Assembly: GCA_024760905.1 (NCBI GenBank)
Contig: CM045732.1
Span: forward strand, 57,854,496-57,918,495
From: Plotosus lineatus
Lineage: Eukaryota > Chordata > Actinopteri > Siluriformes > Plotosidae
Direction of reading: 5' to 3'
DNA length: 64,000 nucleotides
The notes beneath the pieces were generated by a model that ran no database searches, had not been told where the DNA came from, and saw only the letters and a list, made by a program, of their open reading frames with translations. Shown here piece after piece: positions 1 to 37,506 of this stretch (positions are counted from its first letter, which is position 1; every line of letters starts with the position of its first letter). The position numbers were made by a program, and so were the translations under genes.

Positions 1-93
1 AATATATTTAGTTGTTTATTTAACATGATATTGAATATCTTTTCAGTCATGTACAGTGTTTTGTATTTTAATATAATTTGATGTCTTGTCTAG

Positions 94-189
94 ATGCTGT
101 ATTCTGTGAGAACAGTGAACCACGCTCTTTAGAGGACAAACAAAAAAGAGCCAAGAAGACATTTGAGGAAATGAAGAATTACATTCCAG
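94..189 (+). CDS. Internal exon of an unidentified gene (3' part)
   Basis: The exon follows a tcttgtctag acceptor and ends CCAG|GT. It is 96 nt (2+93+1) and reads [10 protein letters not shown] then a charged helical stretch ending FEEMKNYIP. It joins in phase to 1520-1611, giving a D codon across the junction. The product is not recognised; it is probably a conserved vertebrate protein whose 5' part lies left of the window. The donor (GTTGGA) is weaker than the other two donors of this gene. Confidence 0.6.
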
Positions 190-276
190 GTTGGACAGCT
201 GTTGATTTTAAAATTACCATATGAAATTCATCTCCTTTTAGCAACACTAAGAAATAATTTAATTGGAATGGTTTTA

Positions 277-279
<3 letters not shown>

Positions 280-312
<33 letters not shown>
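280..312. repeat. (TG)n microsatellite
   Basis: About 16 uninterrupted TG units in the first visible intron of the left gene. Confidence 0.95.
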
Positions 313-314
<2 letters not shown>

Positions 315-518
315 AATTTCAGAAATAATATAAATTATCCCATCAAATGCATGGTAGAAACATGCTAAAACAGATGTACAGTACTCAAATTCTACCAGCA
401 GTTTTGCTACTCATTAGTTTCATCTCTGTATAGCTATCTGAACAAACATATCTGGTTGAAATGTGTAAATTTGGGTTATCAAATTAAATATGTAGCAATA
501 TTAATAATATCAAAATAT

Positions 519-835
519 GGGGCAGTGGTGGTCTAGTGGTACAGGGCACCGGATTGCTGATCCTAAGGTTGGGGGTTTGAGTCCCCACAGGGTTGTCACT
601 GTTCTCATGTGCTGTAATTGTATTGCTTGGCATGTTGTAATGTTCGGATTGTTTTCAGGAATTTTTGAAGCTAACTGGGTTATCAAAGGTGGGCCATGTC
701 TCTTACTGTCTATGGTGAGAGGCATGTAAAAGAACCATTGCTGACTTTCGTAAAAGAGTAGGCTGCGAAGCCGTCAGCATGTTTCTGTCCCTTGCTAAAA
801 GGGTTGTATCAGGAAGGGCATCCGATGTAAAAAAA
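519..835 (+). mobile_element. tRNA-headed SINE, family A, LINE-type tail
   Basis: The head starts GGGGCAGTGGTGGTCTAGTGG (A-box-like) with a degenerate B box at gtttgagtcc. The body contains the aagaaccattgctgac segment, and the element ends in aggaagggcatccgatgtaa. The 3' part is truncated. Confidence 0.8.
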
Positions 836-973
836 GAACAAGTGGGAATGGCTAGAAAAGATTGTGAAATTTCAGGTGAAAATCAACAAACAGACTCAGA
901 ACGTATCGGAACCTTTGGAATGTCAGAAATCTGACATCGCCGGCAAGGTCTCCCATGTACTAGTGATAGTGGT

Positions 974-1150
974 AATCAGAAAAAGCGGCAAGCCATCTCG
1001 TTAGAAATGAAGATGGCTATTATCAAGAAAATTGATGCTGGTGAAAAACACGTGAATGTTGCACGTTTCTTCCAAATGGCTCCGTCGACCATTGGAATCA
1101 TTTATAAGCAGAAAGATCGCATCATATTGAATGTTAAAGGTTATATTTGA
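974..1150 (+). pseudogene. Tigger/pogo-type transposase HTH fragment
   Basis: An open stretch of 58 codons reads KKRQAISLEMKMAIIKK, then GEKHVNVARFFQM, then STIGIIYKQKDRI, and stops at TGA 1148-1150. This is the layout of the CENP-B/pogo N-terminal helix-turn-helix that binds DNA in Tigger transposases and their domesticated relatives. No catalytic DDD domain follows, so it is a relic. It lies in the sense orientation in the intron between 189 and 1520 of the left gene, just after a SINE. Confidence 0.65.
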
Positions 1151-1519
1151 TACTGTATTTGATATTTGATGAGTGATTTGATTAAAATGTATCTATTTGA
1201 AATCATTTTTCCTAGAATTTAATTTATATGAAATGAATTAATATTATTTGATATGTTTGATATTATTTTATAATGTTATGTTTATAATAATTGATTCAGG
1301 GGTGTTTTATAAGATACGGTAATGGTATTTATGGATGTATAGTACAGTATGAACGTCATACGTCACTGGAACATACAGGAACAACTTATGTTTTTTTTCA
1401 CCTTACGTTCGGCCATCCGGATCCGAACTAAAACGTCAGTTGGGGAGCGTCTGTATTACTCAGATTTGAGGACTTATTTTTTTATTTGTGTAATGAAAGT
1501 AAATTATTTTTGGTGTTAG

Positions 1520-1611
1520 ATTTGCTTGGAAAATGTATTGGAGAGGAAGCAAAATATGAGGGGATAAGGCTTCTCTTTGATGGACTTCAGCAGCCAGTTC
1601 TTAACAAGCAG
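1520..1611 (+). CDS. Internal exon of the unidentified left gene
   Basis: 92 nt between a gtgttag acceptor and a strong CAG|GTAAGT donor. It encodes (D)[18 protein letters not shown] followed by [12 protein letters not shown]. The phase (2+90) fits both neighbours. The sequence looks helical with no recognised motif. Confidence 0.75.
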
Positions 1612-1696
1612 GTAAGTGCTAAATAAGTACCTCTGCTGGGAGAGCCTCTCCAGAAAGGATGACACTAATTGAGGAATTTTTACATATCTCTTTCAG

Positions 1697-1753
1697 CTGA
1701 CATATATCCTGCTTGATGTGGTAATTTTGGAGCTTTTTCCTGAATTAAACAAA
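1697..1753 (+). CDS. Internal exon of the unidentified left gene
   Basis: 57 nt (19 codons, phase 0) between a ctctttcag acceptor and an AAA|GTAAGT donor. It encodes the hydrophobic helix LTYILLDVVILELFPELNK. Confidence 0.75.
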
Positions 1754-1841
1754 GTAAGTTATACTTCACAGATCTTCATGTGAAAGAACAATCATAGCAG
1801 CAGTAGTTATGTTACTTTTTTATATTCATGTTGAATTTTAG

Positions 1842-1880
1842 GTACACAGAGAAACTTCTGTATTGCCTCCATGGATGTAG
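1842..1880 (+). CDS. Last coding exon of the unidentified left gene
   Basis: It follows a ttgaattttag acceptor and encodes VHRETSVLPPWM then TAG at 1878-1880. Four exons joined in one frame with correct splice sites make this a real gene end. It is transcribed towards otof (tail to tail). Human OTOF is also convergent with a neighbour (DRC1), but this C-terminus did not look like DRC1 to me, so no name is given. Confidence 0.72.
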   Translation, partial: VHRETSVLPPWM

Positions 1881-2281
1881 AAAATTCAATTTGCTGTTTG
1901 CTGTATTTGTTAATATCAAAAGAACCATGTACATTAGTTTTAAGGCAACTGTACAGAAAGCATGTCTTATCTATGTGAAGAGAGATAGAATAGACATACT
2001 GAATAAACTTAAAATATTTATGGTTACATAAAGTATGGTTTAAATTTAATTTTATTAAAGTATTTATTTATTTTATGCTAGTTTTAAATTGACAATATAC
2101 AGTACTACTGACTTTACTTAAAAGGTGCACAGGTTGCACTATATTATATTACAAGCTTTGTAATAAAATGTTTACTTGTGAACTTAATCCCATATTAGGA
2201 TGCATTTTGTTACCTAATAAGTTGTCCACTACTCAGAAAAATGTTAGTGTTATGATACAAATGGATGTTTACATGTGCCTC

Positions 2282-2287
2282 AATAAA
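2282..2287 (+). terminator. Polyadenylation signal of the left gene
   Basis: AATAAA is followed about 25 nt later by a GT-rich stretch (ctgtctgtgtatgttc). This gives a 3' UTR of about 420 nt after the stop at 1880. Earlier AATAAA copies at 2002 and near 2162 could be used as alternatives. Confidence 0.5.
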
Positions 2288-2390
2288 ATATTTTATATCT
2301 CACCTGTCTGTGTATGTTCAATGTATATTTTTGTTATTTAATTACTACAAATGTTAAAAACGAATTAAACATATGTTAAGTTTTATATTG

Positions 2391-2720
2391 GTGGCACGGT
2401 GGTGTAGTGGTTAGCACGTCCGCCTCACAGCAAGAAGGCCTGGGTTCGATTCCCGGCCTGGGCGTTTCTGTGTGGAGTTTGCATGTTCTCCCTGTGCTTG
2501 CGTGGGTTTCCTCCAACAGTTCAAAGACATGCACAGTAGGTTAATTGGCCGTTTTAAATTGCCCCGTAGGTAGTTAACAACCTGGCGAGGGATGGGTGCC
2601 AACAGGCCAAAATTCAACCCAAGTCTTGCCATGAAGGTGCCACAACGACATCCCCGGATGTTTAAGAATAAGTTTGATATTGGATATATGGACTCAATTT
2701 GGAAGATTAAAAAAAAAAAC
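2391..2720 (+). mobile_element. tRNA-headed SINE, family B
   Basis: It begins ggtggcacggtggtgtagtgg with B box GGTTCGATTCC, followed by the tgtgtggagtttgcatgttctcc body common in fish genomes. The tail region is degenerate and ends in an A-rich run. A second partial copy follows at about 2779-3090. Confidence 0.7.
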
Positions 2721-2778
2721 AATTCTAAATTTGGACTTCACCTGTTATCGCTGCAATTATTTTTAATATTTAGAGTGA

Positions 2779-3090
2779 TGAAACGAGAAGGCACGGTACT
2801 GAAGGTCCTGGGTTTGAGTCCTGGCCTTCGTCGTCCTTATGTAAAGTTTGCAGGCTGCTTTTTTTTGTGCTTGTGTGGGTTTCTTCCGGGTACTTTGGTT
2901 TCTTTCCACTTTCCAAAGACATGGCCATTAAATTAACTGGCTGCTCTGAATTGCTTTTGGACATGGATGTGAGTGTGGATGTTTGAGAGTGCTGTCCACG
3001 GTTCAGGTATACCCCACCTTCTCCAGGTATTGTCTGAGATAGGTTCCTCCTTCCTGCAACCCTAACAAGATCAGACGGTTTCGCAATAGA
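2779..3090 (+). mobile_element. Degenerate family B SINE copy
   Basis: Partial head (aggcacggtactgaaggtcc) and the aaagtttgcaggctgc and tttcttccgggtactttgg body segments are recognisable, with a diverged tail. Confidence 0.5.
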
Positions 3091-4087
3091 TATGTATTTT
3101 CTGTATAAAACAATTAAGTATGGAATAAACATACTGTATATGTGGAAGGATTTGTTACTTGTAACCTTTCTTTCTTTATTTATTTTTTGTTTGGTTATGA
3201 TTTGCAACTCTTAACAGCTATACTAGGAAAATCCACAATCTCAAGACACAGATGACACTGAAAACATTGAGGGCCTAGTGCAATGAAATGTCTATATTCA
3301 GGAAATCAATAAACCTCAGATATGCAATGAACAGCAAAGATAAAAATAACATGTTTGTGAAATATACTATTTCACTATATTACAAAAAGTATAAAATCAG
3401 AACTTTTTAAAATTAATTTTCATCCTCATCCTGCTTTTGGCAGCACTGCATAGAACATTTAGTGCAGATTCATCAATAAAATCTTGTACATGTTGAAGCC
3501 ACGCGTCCGCCATATTTGTCCTCCCTGCCCATGCGCTTATCAAACAAAAACAAGCTCTCAAGACACCAATGTAAGGTATGAAAGCGAAGATTCAATCTTT
3601 ACAGTATTAGTCAGCATCATATGACTAAAGAGCTTTTCAGCGTGAACAACTTTTACATCCAATTTAGCCTCGAATGCTAAAATCGAAAAAAAATTGGAAA
3701 TGACTGAATATCTTTATTTGAATATTTTGAACAAGCCCCGATTGTTAAATACATTTCAAGGTAAGTGCGTTACTTTTATGAATGATTTGACAATTGTAGT
3801 TAATATTTTTAATTAATCAAGACATTAATCAGTTTCTGTGAGTAACTCATGAAGGCCACTAGATGTCGCTACGCACTGTGTTTTGTGCCTCGGAGCTTCT
3901 GAAAAAGAAAAAAGAAAAAAAAAATCGGAAAAAAATATCAGCCGCAGGTTTCGACCCAACATCGCTACCTTTAAACTATTAAAATCAAGAATAATTAATA
4001 TCCTGAAATATAAAACAAGACGACATAGGAAATCACGCACATGTGTACTTACCGTTATATGTATTTGTTTTCAGCGCATCACCATGG

Positions 4088-4176
4088 CCTTCGATAGCTC
4101 AGTTGGTAGAGCGGAGGACTGTAGTGGATTATTCACAGTGATCCTTAGGTCGCTGGTTCGAATCCGGCTCGAAGGA
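4088..4176 (+). tRNA. tRNA-Tyr (anticodon GTA) with 16-nt intron
   Basis: The acceptor arms CCTTCGA and TCGAAGG pair fully, with discriminator A at 4176. The A box is TAGCTCAGTTGG and the B box GGTTCGAATCC. The anticodon GTA is at 4121-4123, and the intron occupies 4125-4140, after the base 3' of the anticodon, as expected for eukaryotic tRNA-Tyr. The mature length is 73 nt. A TTTT Pol III terminator starts at 4184. The intact arms and intron separate it from the many tRNA-like SINE heads nearby. It lies between the convergent left gene and otof. Confidence 0.95.
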
Positions 4177-4750
4177 GGGCAATCTTTTGTTCATTGTCAC
4201 ATTTCATTTTTAATGTACTGTATTACAAAACCCTTGAAACAATAACTGCTTTGAGGAGACGATGTACACATGGGATATGAAAGTGGAGCCAATTCAGGGG
4301 CACTTATCCCCAGTTGCTAGACTGGCCTGTCTGCAGCCCTGATCTGTTCCAACGAAAGAATTTGTACTCAATTTAAAATAAAATAATATTAAAAAAAAAG
4401 CAACAGTGTCCCCTGTGCTGTTGGACACCTGTTTTAATGAATAATGGGACGAAATAACAGTTGAGACTCTTCGGCACTTGGTCCTCAGCCTCTAATTATC
4501 TTTTAAATGTTTTGAGAAAAAATGAAAACATTACAAAAAGGTAAAAGCTTTAACATCCCAATGCATTTTTAATGTGTTGCAAGAATACAGTCAAATGCAT
4601 TTTATTTAGAGACAGAAAGAAAGCAAGAGGAAAAAATAATGGTCATGATTAAAGTCAGAATTTCTGGGGGAAGAGTCAGAAACAATGTCTGAATTTAAGG
4701 TAAGAATTGATAAAATGGATGACATGAACACAAATATTAAGTTATGTTTG

Positions 4751-5062
4751 AGGAGACGGCACGATGCCATAGTTCTGTCTCATTGCAAAAAGGCCATAGG
4801 TTTGATTCCTGGATTTGGATGTTTCTGCGTGGAGTTTGCATGTTCTTTTTTTACTTGTGTGGGTTTCCTGTGGATATTCTGGTTTCCTCCCACAGTCCAA
4901 AGACATGCATATTAGGCTTACTGGCTGTTCCATATTAGTCCTAAGAGTGATTGTAAGTTTGAATGGTTGTGTGTTGCCCTGCAATGGTCTAACGAGTTGT
5001 TCATGGGTGTAGTGTGCCTTCATCTCGTGTTGGATGAGTTAGGTACTTGTACCAGCTTTCAC
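4751..5062 (+). mobile_element. Family B SINE copy
   Basis: Head aggagacggcacgatgccatag, then gttctgtctcattgcaa and the tgcgtggagtttgcatgttc, cacagtccaaagacatgca and gtgtagtgtgccttcatctc body segments. Confidence 0.6.
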
Positions 5063-5118
5063 TTTAAACTCGGTAGTAATTTCTCACTTAAAAAAAAAAA
5101 GTTCTGAATGAAATCTCA

Positions 5119-5461
5119 GGAGCAGTGGTGGTCTAGTTGTATAGGGTGCTGGTTCGCTGATCCAAAGGTTGGGGGTTCAAGTCCCACTCTCCACAAGGTT
5201 GTCACTGTGCCCCCCCAGTGCGGCTAACTAACTGGGTTATCAAAGGCCGGCCATGTCTTCCACTGTCTATGGTATGAAGCATGTAAAAGAATCATTGCTG
5301 ACATTTGTAAAGAGTAGGCTGCAAAGCCATCAGTGTTTTTCTGCCCTGTGATGGCCTGGTGAGCTGTCCAGGGTGTACTCTGCCCTCTCCTGAAGTTGGC
5401 TGGGATGGGCACCAGCCTCCCTGTGACCCAAATTAGGATTAAGTGGTTACAGAAAATGATG
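5119..5461 (+). mobile_element. Family A SINE, L2-like tail, with TSD
   Basis: Head ggagcagtggtggtctagttg and B box GTTCAAGTCCC. It ends in the gctgtccagggtgtactctg tail and attaagtggttacagaaaat. The direct repeat ATGAAATCTC occurs at 5108-5117 and 5462-5471. Confidence 0.8.
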
Positions 5462-5529
5462 ATGAAATCTCCAAATGCACATTTGTGAGAAATACAAACA
5501 TCTTAAAATAACATTCGACAGGTAAATGG

Positions 5530-5535
5530 TTTATT
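5530..5535 (-). terminator. otof: Polyadenylation signal for the distal otof end
   Basis: TTTATT on the plus strand is AATAAA on the otof strand, 165 nt after the distal stop codon. It implies a short 3' UTR for the isoform ending in the exon at 5700-5880. Confidence 0.5.
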
Positions 5536-5699
5536 GTCAAACTTTAAAACAAAACAAAAAAACCAACACATGCGGACTGCAACATTTATATTTTTCTTTC
5601 TCCAAAAATTAAACAAAAATACTAATTTCAGCACAACATTTCACTCCATGGATTTGAAAGAGGAAAAAAAATAAAATAAAGCCTGTTCTTTTCCTTGCT

Positions 5700-32193
<26,494 letters not shown>

Positions 32194-32309
32194 GCTGGAG
32201 AAGGATGCTATAATCCACACTGTAAGCGAGAGAGAAGCAGTTGCACCTTTACTCCTTATAACATCCATGTACATTAATGTACTCAACATATAATAAATTC
32301 ATTAATTTG

Positions 32310-32620
32310 TTCATTTTCAGCAATCACTTTATCCTGGCTAAGATTGTGGTGGGTTCAAAGCCAATTCCATGAACAATGGGCACAAGGCATGAAAATTCAC
32401 CCCAGATGGTAAACAAGTCCCTCATGGGGTACCCCTGAGTACACCTAAAGCCTATTTAGCATAAATAATCAATCTATCTGCATGTTAATGGATCATGGAA
32501 GGAGACCAAAAACCTGAGCCAAAAGGACAAAGAGATGAATTGAACCAGGATCCTGGTCTCGCAATGTACATACTTTATATAAACAGTACCGTGTTGCCCT
32601 ATAAACCTATGAATGAATGA
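32310..32620 (-). mobile_element. Degenerate L2/SINE-type fish repeat
   Basis: The minus orientation shows the pattern seen in many fish repeats: actttatcctggctaagatt, gcatgttaatggatcatgga and aattgaaccaggatcctgg. Strongly diverged. Confidence 0.5.
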
Positions 32621-33315
32621 GCTCCTGAAAATGAAAACGGTTTCTTTAACTTAGTGCTTGGTCTCTTAAATACCATAGTACAAAAAGTCTTGTTATTCAT
32701 AGTCTAATTAGTTATTTAGATAAGCAATGTACTGAAAATTATATTCTATTATAGTTATAATTTTAAAATGTAGTGAATTAACTCAGCTTTAGTTAAACGG
32801 TATAGTATGTAAATTGTCATGTTTGTTATTTTTTTAGACAAACTGTACTTTTAGGGTGTACCATTTTATCCCATATTTAATTCACGCCTACTTTTCCACC
32901 CAGCCGTCTCGGGTATAGTTGCTCAGCCAAGCTAGTATCCTGTGATAAGTTGGCCTCATGGGGAGTTTAATATTTAAAATGGATGACCTAATTTCATCAA
33001 CAAGGTGGGAAAGTATTTCAAAAGCCTGTCAATATAATAACAAGGTCTACATTACTAGATTGTAGCTTAATGGCATCAGTTACATCTGCACAGTAGAAAC
33101 ATTAAAAATGACCAGGAATATGATATAATACAAGATAATCAAAGCAGAATAAACTTTTCCGCAAACGCTGGTAAATGTATTTTTGATAAACAAAAAATAA
33201 TACACAAAAATTTGGCATGTTTTTCATAAATAAAGGGATGGATGTTTTACTGTAGTTTTATTGTATTTATGTAGTTAATAAACCAAGCTGATTGGCTCCT
33301 TTCTTCATGCACATT

Positions 33316-33625
33316 GTGGGGCCGGTGCTGTAGTGGTTAGGGTGCTGTGCTCATGATCGGGAGGTTGTGAGTTCAAATCCCACTGAGACCCTCACTGTGC
33401 TAAGACCCCCCCCTGGGCAAGGTCTCAACCACAAGTGTGCCTCTGTTCATCCAGCAATATAAATGGATACCAGTAAAAATATACTGGGAAGGTAATCTGT
33501 GATGGACTAGCGTCCCATCCAGGGGGAGTTGAACTTCTGGTCGCTTCACGCCATGGAAACCATGGAGAGGCACCAGCCTGATGAGCCACGAGGCTCGGGT
33601 GTAAAAACCCAACAGACTTTACCTT
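33316..33625 (+). mobile_element. SINE family C copy
   Basis: Head ggggccggtgctgtagtggt with B box GTTCAAATCCC; body gtctcaaccacaagtgtgcc; tail ggtgtaaaaacccaacagac. Flanks tcttcatgcacatt and ccttcatgcgcgtt resemble a diverged target duplication. Confidence 0.75.
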
Positions 33626-33810
33626 ACCTACTACCTTCATGCGCGTTTTCATATCTAATTTACACAAATAAAGCATCATTTTGATTCTCGACGCTGAGAT
33701 ATGTATGAGCTACTGTAATATGATCTAAAATCTATTTGTTAAAGAGAAAAATGTTTATTTTCAAAAGTAACCATTTCACTCAGTTTAATTGACTAGAATA
33801 CACTCTATCT

Positions 33811-33940
33811 GTTCATTCATTTATTTTCTGATCTGCTCAATACTAATTAGGGTGACAGGGAGGCTGGTGCCCATCTTATCCGACCCTGGGTGAGGGCAGG
33901 GTACACTCTGGACAAGTTACCAGACCATCACAGATGCCCT
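33811..33940 (-). mobile_element. L2-like SINE tail fragment
   Basis: Contains aatactaattagggtgacag and gagggcagggtacactctgg, the tail shared by families A and B. Confidence 0.6.
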
Positions 33941-34086
33941 GTCTATACAGTCTTTAATGCCCCGTTTTAAACACTATGGGGACATAATGACTTACCAATA
34001 GGTTAGAACTAGAAAAGCAGTAAAACAGTGTGACATGAACGGCAGAGATTCATGCAAAGGAATTAAAGTTTAAAAATCTTACATAC

Positions 34087-34123
34087 CATAAAATAGTCCA
34101 GATCTTCAGTTCTTCAGAGCTTC
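34087..34123 (-). other. otof: Candidate non-coding first exon of otof
   Basis: A good donor (ATG|GTATGTAAG) follows a short stretch that has TGA in the coding frame of exon 2, so it cannot be an internal coding exon. The ATG at its 3' edge would start only a 4-codon upstream ORF across the junction. A TATA-like element lies just upstream. The 5' limit is a guess. Confidence 0.3.
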
Positions 34124-34146
34124 TGCAAGTCTGAGAAACTCCACTC

Positions 34147-34154
34147 TTTAATAT
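34147..34154 (-). promoter_or_regulatory. TATA-like element upstream of the candidate otof first exon
   Basis: ATATTAAA on the minus strand, about 25 nt upstream of TCTCAGACTT, which could serve as an initiator. Inference only. Confidence 0.2.
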
Positions 34155-34420
34155 GACTCCAAACAGTTTGTTTTTACATAGTCATAACCACATTCACTTC
34201 ACAGAAACAGAAAGGCCCCAAAAGCAATGTAAACCAAAGAGTTTGGTTTGGTTCAAGGCTGGACTTGGACAAGAGAGATGTGATACATCAATTAATAGTG
34301 TATGAGAGCTGAACCTGAGACACTAGTAACTAGAACTAGATCTTTTGCGAGTCATCATTGTTGGTTACCAGTGACTAACTACAAAATATGACTATGCTAT
34401 GAAATTCAGCGTGTGTGTGC

Positions 34421-34469
<49 letters not shown>

Positions 34470-34482
34470 CACATACATACAC

Positions 34483-34514
<32 letters not shown>

Positions 34515-34566
34515 ACATATATACATATACATATTTATATATACATATATACATATATATACATAT

Positions 34567-34663
<97 letters not shown>

Positions 34664-34664
34664 T
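34421..34664. repeat. Compound (TA)n(CA)n array
   Basis: About 240 nt of TA with CA, TACATA and TTTATA interruptions. Confidence 0.95.
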
Positions 34665-37040
34665 ACACACAAAACAGATTTTCACAAACAGATTTTCCTA
34701 AATAACAAGTTTATTTTGCAAATGTAAGGCTCACTGTTTGATATTTCCCTTCTCTCAGGCCAGGGCCTGCCTATTATCATAAATTAGGCATAAAATGGAT
34801 TACTCACTTTTTCATTTTCCTGTATGCTTTTGGAGAACCAAATAATCTCGGAAAATTATACATCTCACTAAAATAGCCTAAATGCTAGCTTTCAATCTGT
34901 GGTAGTTAAAATGGGAACCAATCTTCACAATATGTCGAACAGGTGAAAATGCACCTGCAGAACAATTTGTTTGGTTTATTGTAATGGAAAACAGTGGTCA
35001 TGTTTTTTTTCTTTCTTTTTTCAAAACAAAGGAAAATGGCCTCCTGCTTTAATTATTCACCATACATTGTTCTAGTTGGGATCTGGGACCTTTGTCCACC
35101 TAAACCGGTGTCATGTGTTACTCTGCAGGGCAAGATTATTTGCCACTATTCAGTTCTTCAGTAGACTGATGTCATAATTAAAAACATGAACTGCATGCCG
35201 TCTCCCAAAACCTTGTTTTTCTAAAATTATTGAGTAAATAGAATATAATCCTTTTACTGATATGAGTATTTACACAGTAAAAGTCTCATAGTCTTCATAG
35301 TGATCTCCTCATTCTGTAGCAATGGTTAAAATACTGTATAAATTAATTTTTGTTAGTTCCTTTGGATTTAATTCACTTTTATCAGTCAGTATACAATGCT
35401 ACATATAGCTAGAACTCACCTAATTAATTAAACATCTTATTTGTAAAGTAGATGCTGAAGTGTAATGTTGCCTGTATCCAATTAAGTGTAGCCTTGAATT
35501 TTTAATGTGTGCTCATCATTGTTGCATGTTTTATATTCATTAAAAGAGTCTAATAATCAAATTACCTTGTCAAACAATAGCTTGTAGCGCTAGTTGGATC
35601 TTATATAATAAGAATTTCACGCCCGTTACAATTAATTATATGAGTGAATCAATTTTAAGATAAATATGAATACAAGATTAGTTAAAACCTTCCAAAATTA
35701 ATTAAGAAGTAAAAAAAAACCAGTTGGTCTCTTGCTCATGTTTAACTATTTATCTGAATAGCTGAACTTTATCTTTTCGTGGTTCATTAGTGAGAATATC
35801 TACATAGAGCTACATTTAAATGCCTGATAGTCCTGCTGATTCTTCTACAAGTACAACAACCTAGCTGACAGATCCTCCCTTTAATTACCAGATAGAAAGC
35901 AAAGCATGGATAGAAGCACTCCGCTGCAGTCAGCTGTACTGCTTAAGTCAGGGTCACCACCTCTTTGCTGTTGCCAACTTCACAAAGTCAAAACTCCTGT
36001 GTGTATTGAAGGCCTGGAGAGATTCTTCAGGTACTCACCTTCTATTTTTCATAGGGCTTATATGACATTATGTCTTTAAAGCAACTTCTAGCTATTTATA
36101 TGAGCTTTTTTATGGAAGGGCATGACATGCTCAAATGTATCAGGATAAATTTGATTTTTTTTTCAGCTGCCATGTGTATGAATATTACATATTTTATAGA
36201 AATGAGAAGCTCTGATACTTATATATGAACTAATAATTTAAAACTTAAAATAAATAAATAAATAAATAACTCAACATTAATGTGGGTTTTTTTCTTCTCC
36301 CTTCAAAAAAAGGGATAAAGTGATGAATGCATGAACTTAAAAATGGTTTGATAATGTGGCACCTTTTGCAGTGTCATCCAGGGTAAAGCAGAGCATGACT
36401 TGATACCAGCTTTGCAATCTTATCAGGGCACTGTCAAAAGCCCTCTTCTTGGCCATAGACACATAATCCTGCTGTCTTTGTGCTGGAGTGCCTCTTTGCC
36501 TGTTTCATCTGACTGTAATGTAATATGGAACCTCAGAACTGGGAGTTTTTACACGTTATATTGGGCAGCAGGAACCCCATCATCTTTGTTTATTCCTGTT
36601 TAAAACCAAAGTCATCATCAGACCTAAGATGACATCTCTTTATATGGAAAGAAATTTATCATTCACCACTTGGCCAATTTCATGCACATTATTTTAATGA
36701 TGCTAATATTTAGGCTAATTATATCCTTTATCTCCTGTTTCAGTTGACAAAAAAAATTCACTGTATTTGTATTATATTGTTTAGTTGTATTTTTGTCAGC
36801 CAAATAAAGTAAATGTCTATGTATGTGAAGTAAATATACTTTTGGATATTGCCGTATTTAGCATTTGAGTATTCTGGTTACAATAGCATACTTTAGATAA
36901 TGCATTAAATAATAAATAATACTCTACACTGATCTTTATTCAACATATACAACACTATGAGTTTCTGAATCAGGGTCAATGGTACACTTTCCAACCTTTG
37001 TATTAGTTGTATAATATAAATATTCCTGAACTATGTCGAA
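34665..37040. other. Non-coding stretch, no gene recognised
   Basis: Unique-looking AT-rich sequence. A somewhat GC-richer block at 35870-36040 and one at 36370-36570 are the only compositional changes. No exon with family similarity was found on either strand. Confidence 0.6.
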
Positions 37041-37044
37041 AGCT

Positions 37045-37360
37045 CGGGCAATGGTGTCCTGGTGCTAAGGTGCTGGATTACCAATTTTAAGATTTGGGGT
37101 TCAAGCTTCTCTGTCAACAAGTGTCACTGCTGTCCCCCAGTATAGCTGACTGGGTTATTAAAGGCAGCCATGTTTCTCGCTGCCTGTGGGGAGAGGTTCA
37201 TGTGAAAGAACCATTGCTGTCTTTGGGCAAGAGTAGGCTGCATAGCCCTGTTTTCTGCCCTACGATGGCCTGGCAAGCTGTCCATGGTGTTACATTGCCC
37301 TCGTCTAGAGTTTGCTGAGATGAGCGCAATTTAGCATTAAGTGGTTCAGATAATGAATGT
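37045..37360 (+). mobile_element. Diverged family A SINE
   Basis: Contains tgctggattaccaattttaa, aagaaccattgctgtctttg and cattaagtggttcagataat. Confidence 0.6.
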
Positions 37361-37448
37361 CAAAAGTTTATTTAAAAGCATAATATTAAGTATGACCACT
37401 ATAAAGAGACAACTACCTCCCAAACCCTCTCCAGTGGTAGAACACAGG

Positions 37449-37449
<1 letters not shown>

Positions 37450-37502
<53 letters not shown>
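37450..37502. repeat. (GA)n microsatellite
   Basis: About 26 perfect GA units. Confidence 0.95.

Positions 37503-37506
<4 letters not shown>

Noticed and set aside
519..600. tRNA-gene-like head at the start of family A SINEs
   Set aside because: A and B boxes exist but the acceptor arms do not pair and the head is repeated across the window, so these are SINE promoters and not tRNA genes.
33578..33608. CTGATGAG plus a GAGCC/GGCTC hairpin in the tail of SINE family C
   Set aside because: Same hammerhead idea; there is no GAAA after the hairpin in either copy, and the second copy has a different loop.
35906..36031. ATG-started open stretch ending in a donor-like CAG|GTACTCACC on the plus strand
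   Set aside because: No partner exons, no recognisable protein and a Cys/Leu/Pro-rich peptide; probably chance within a GC-richer block.
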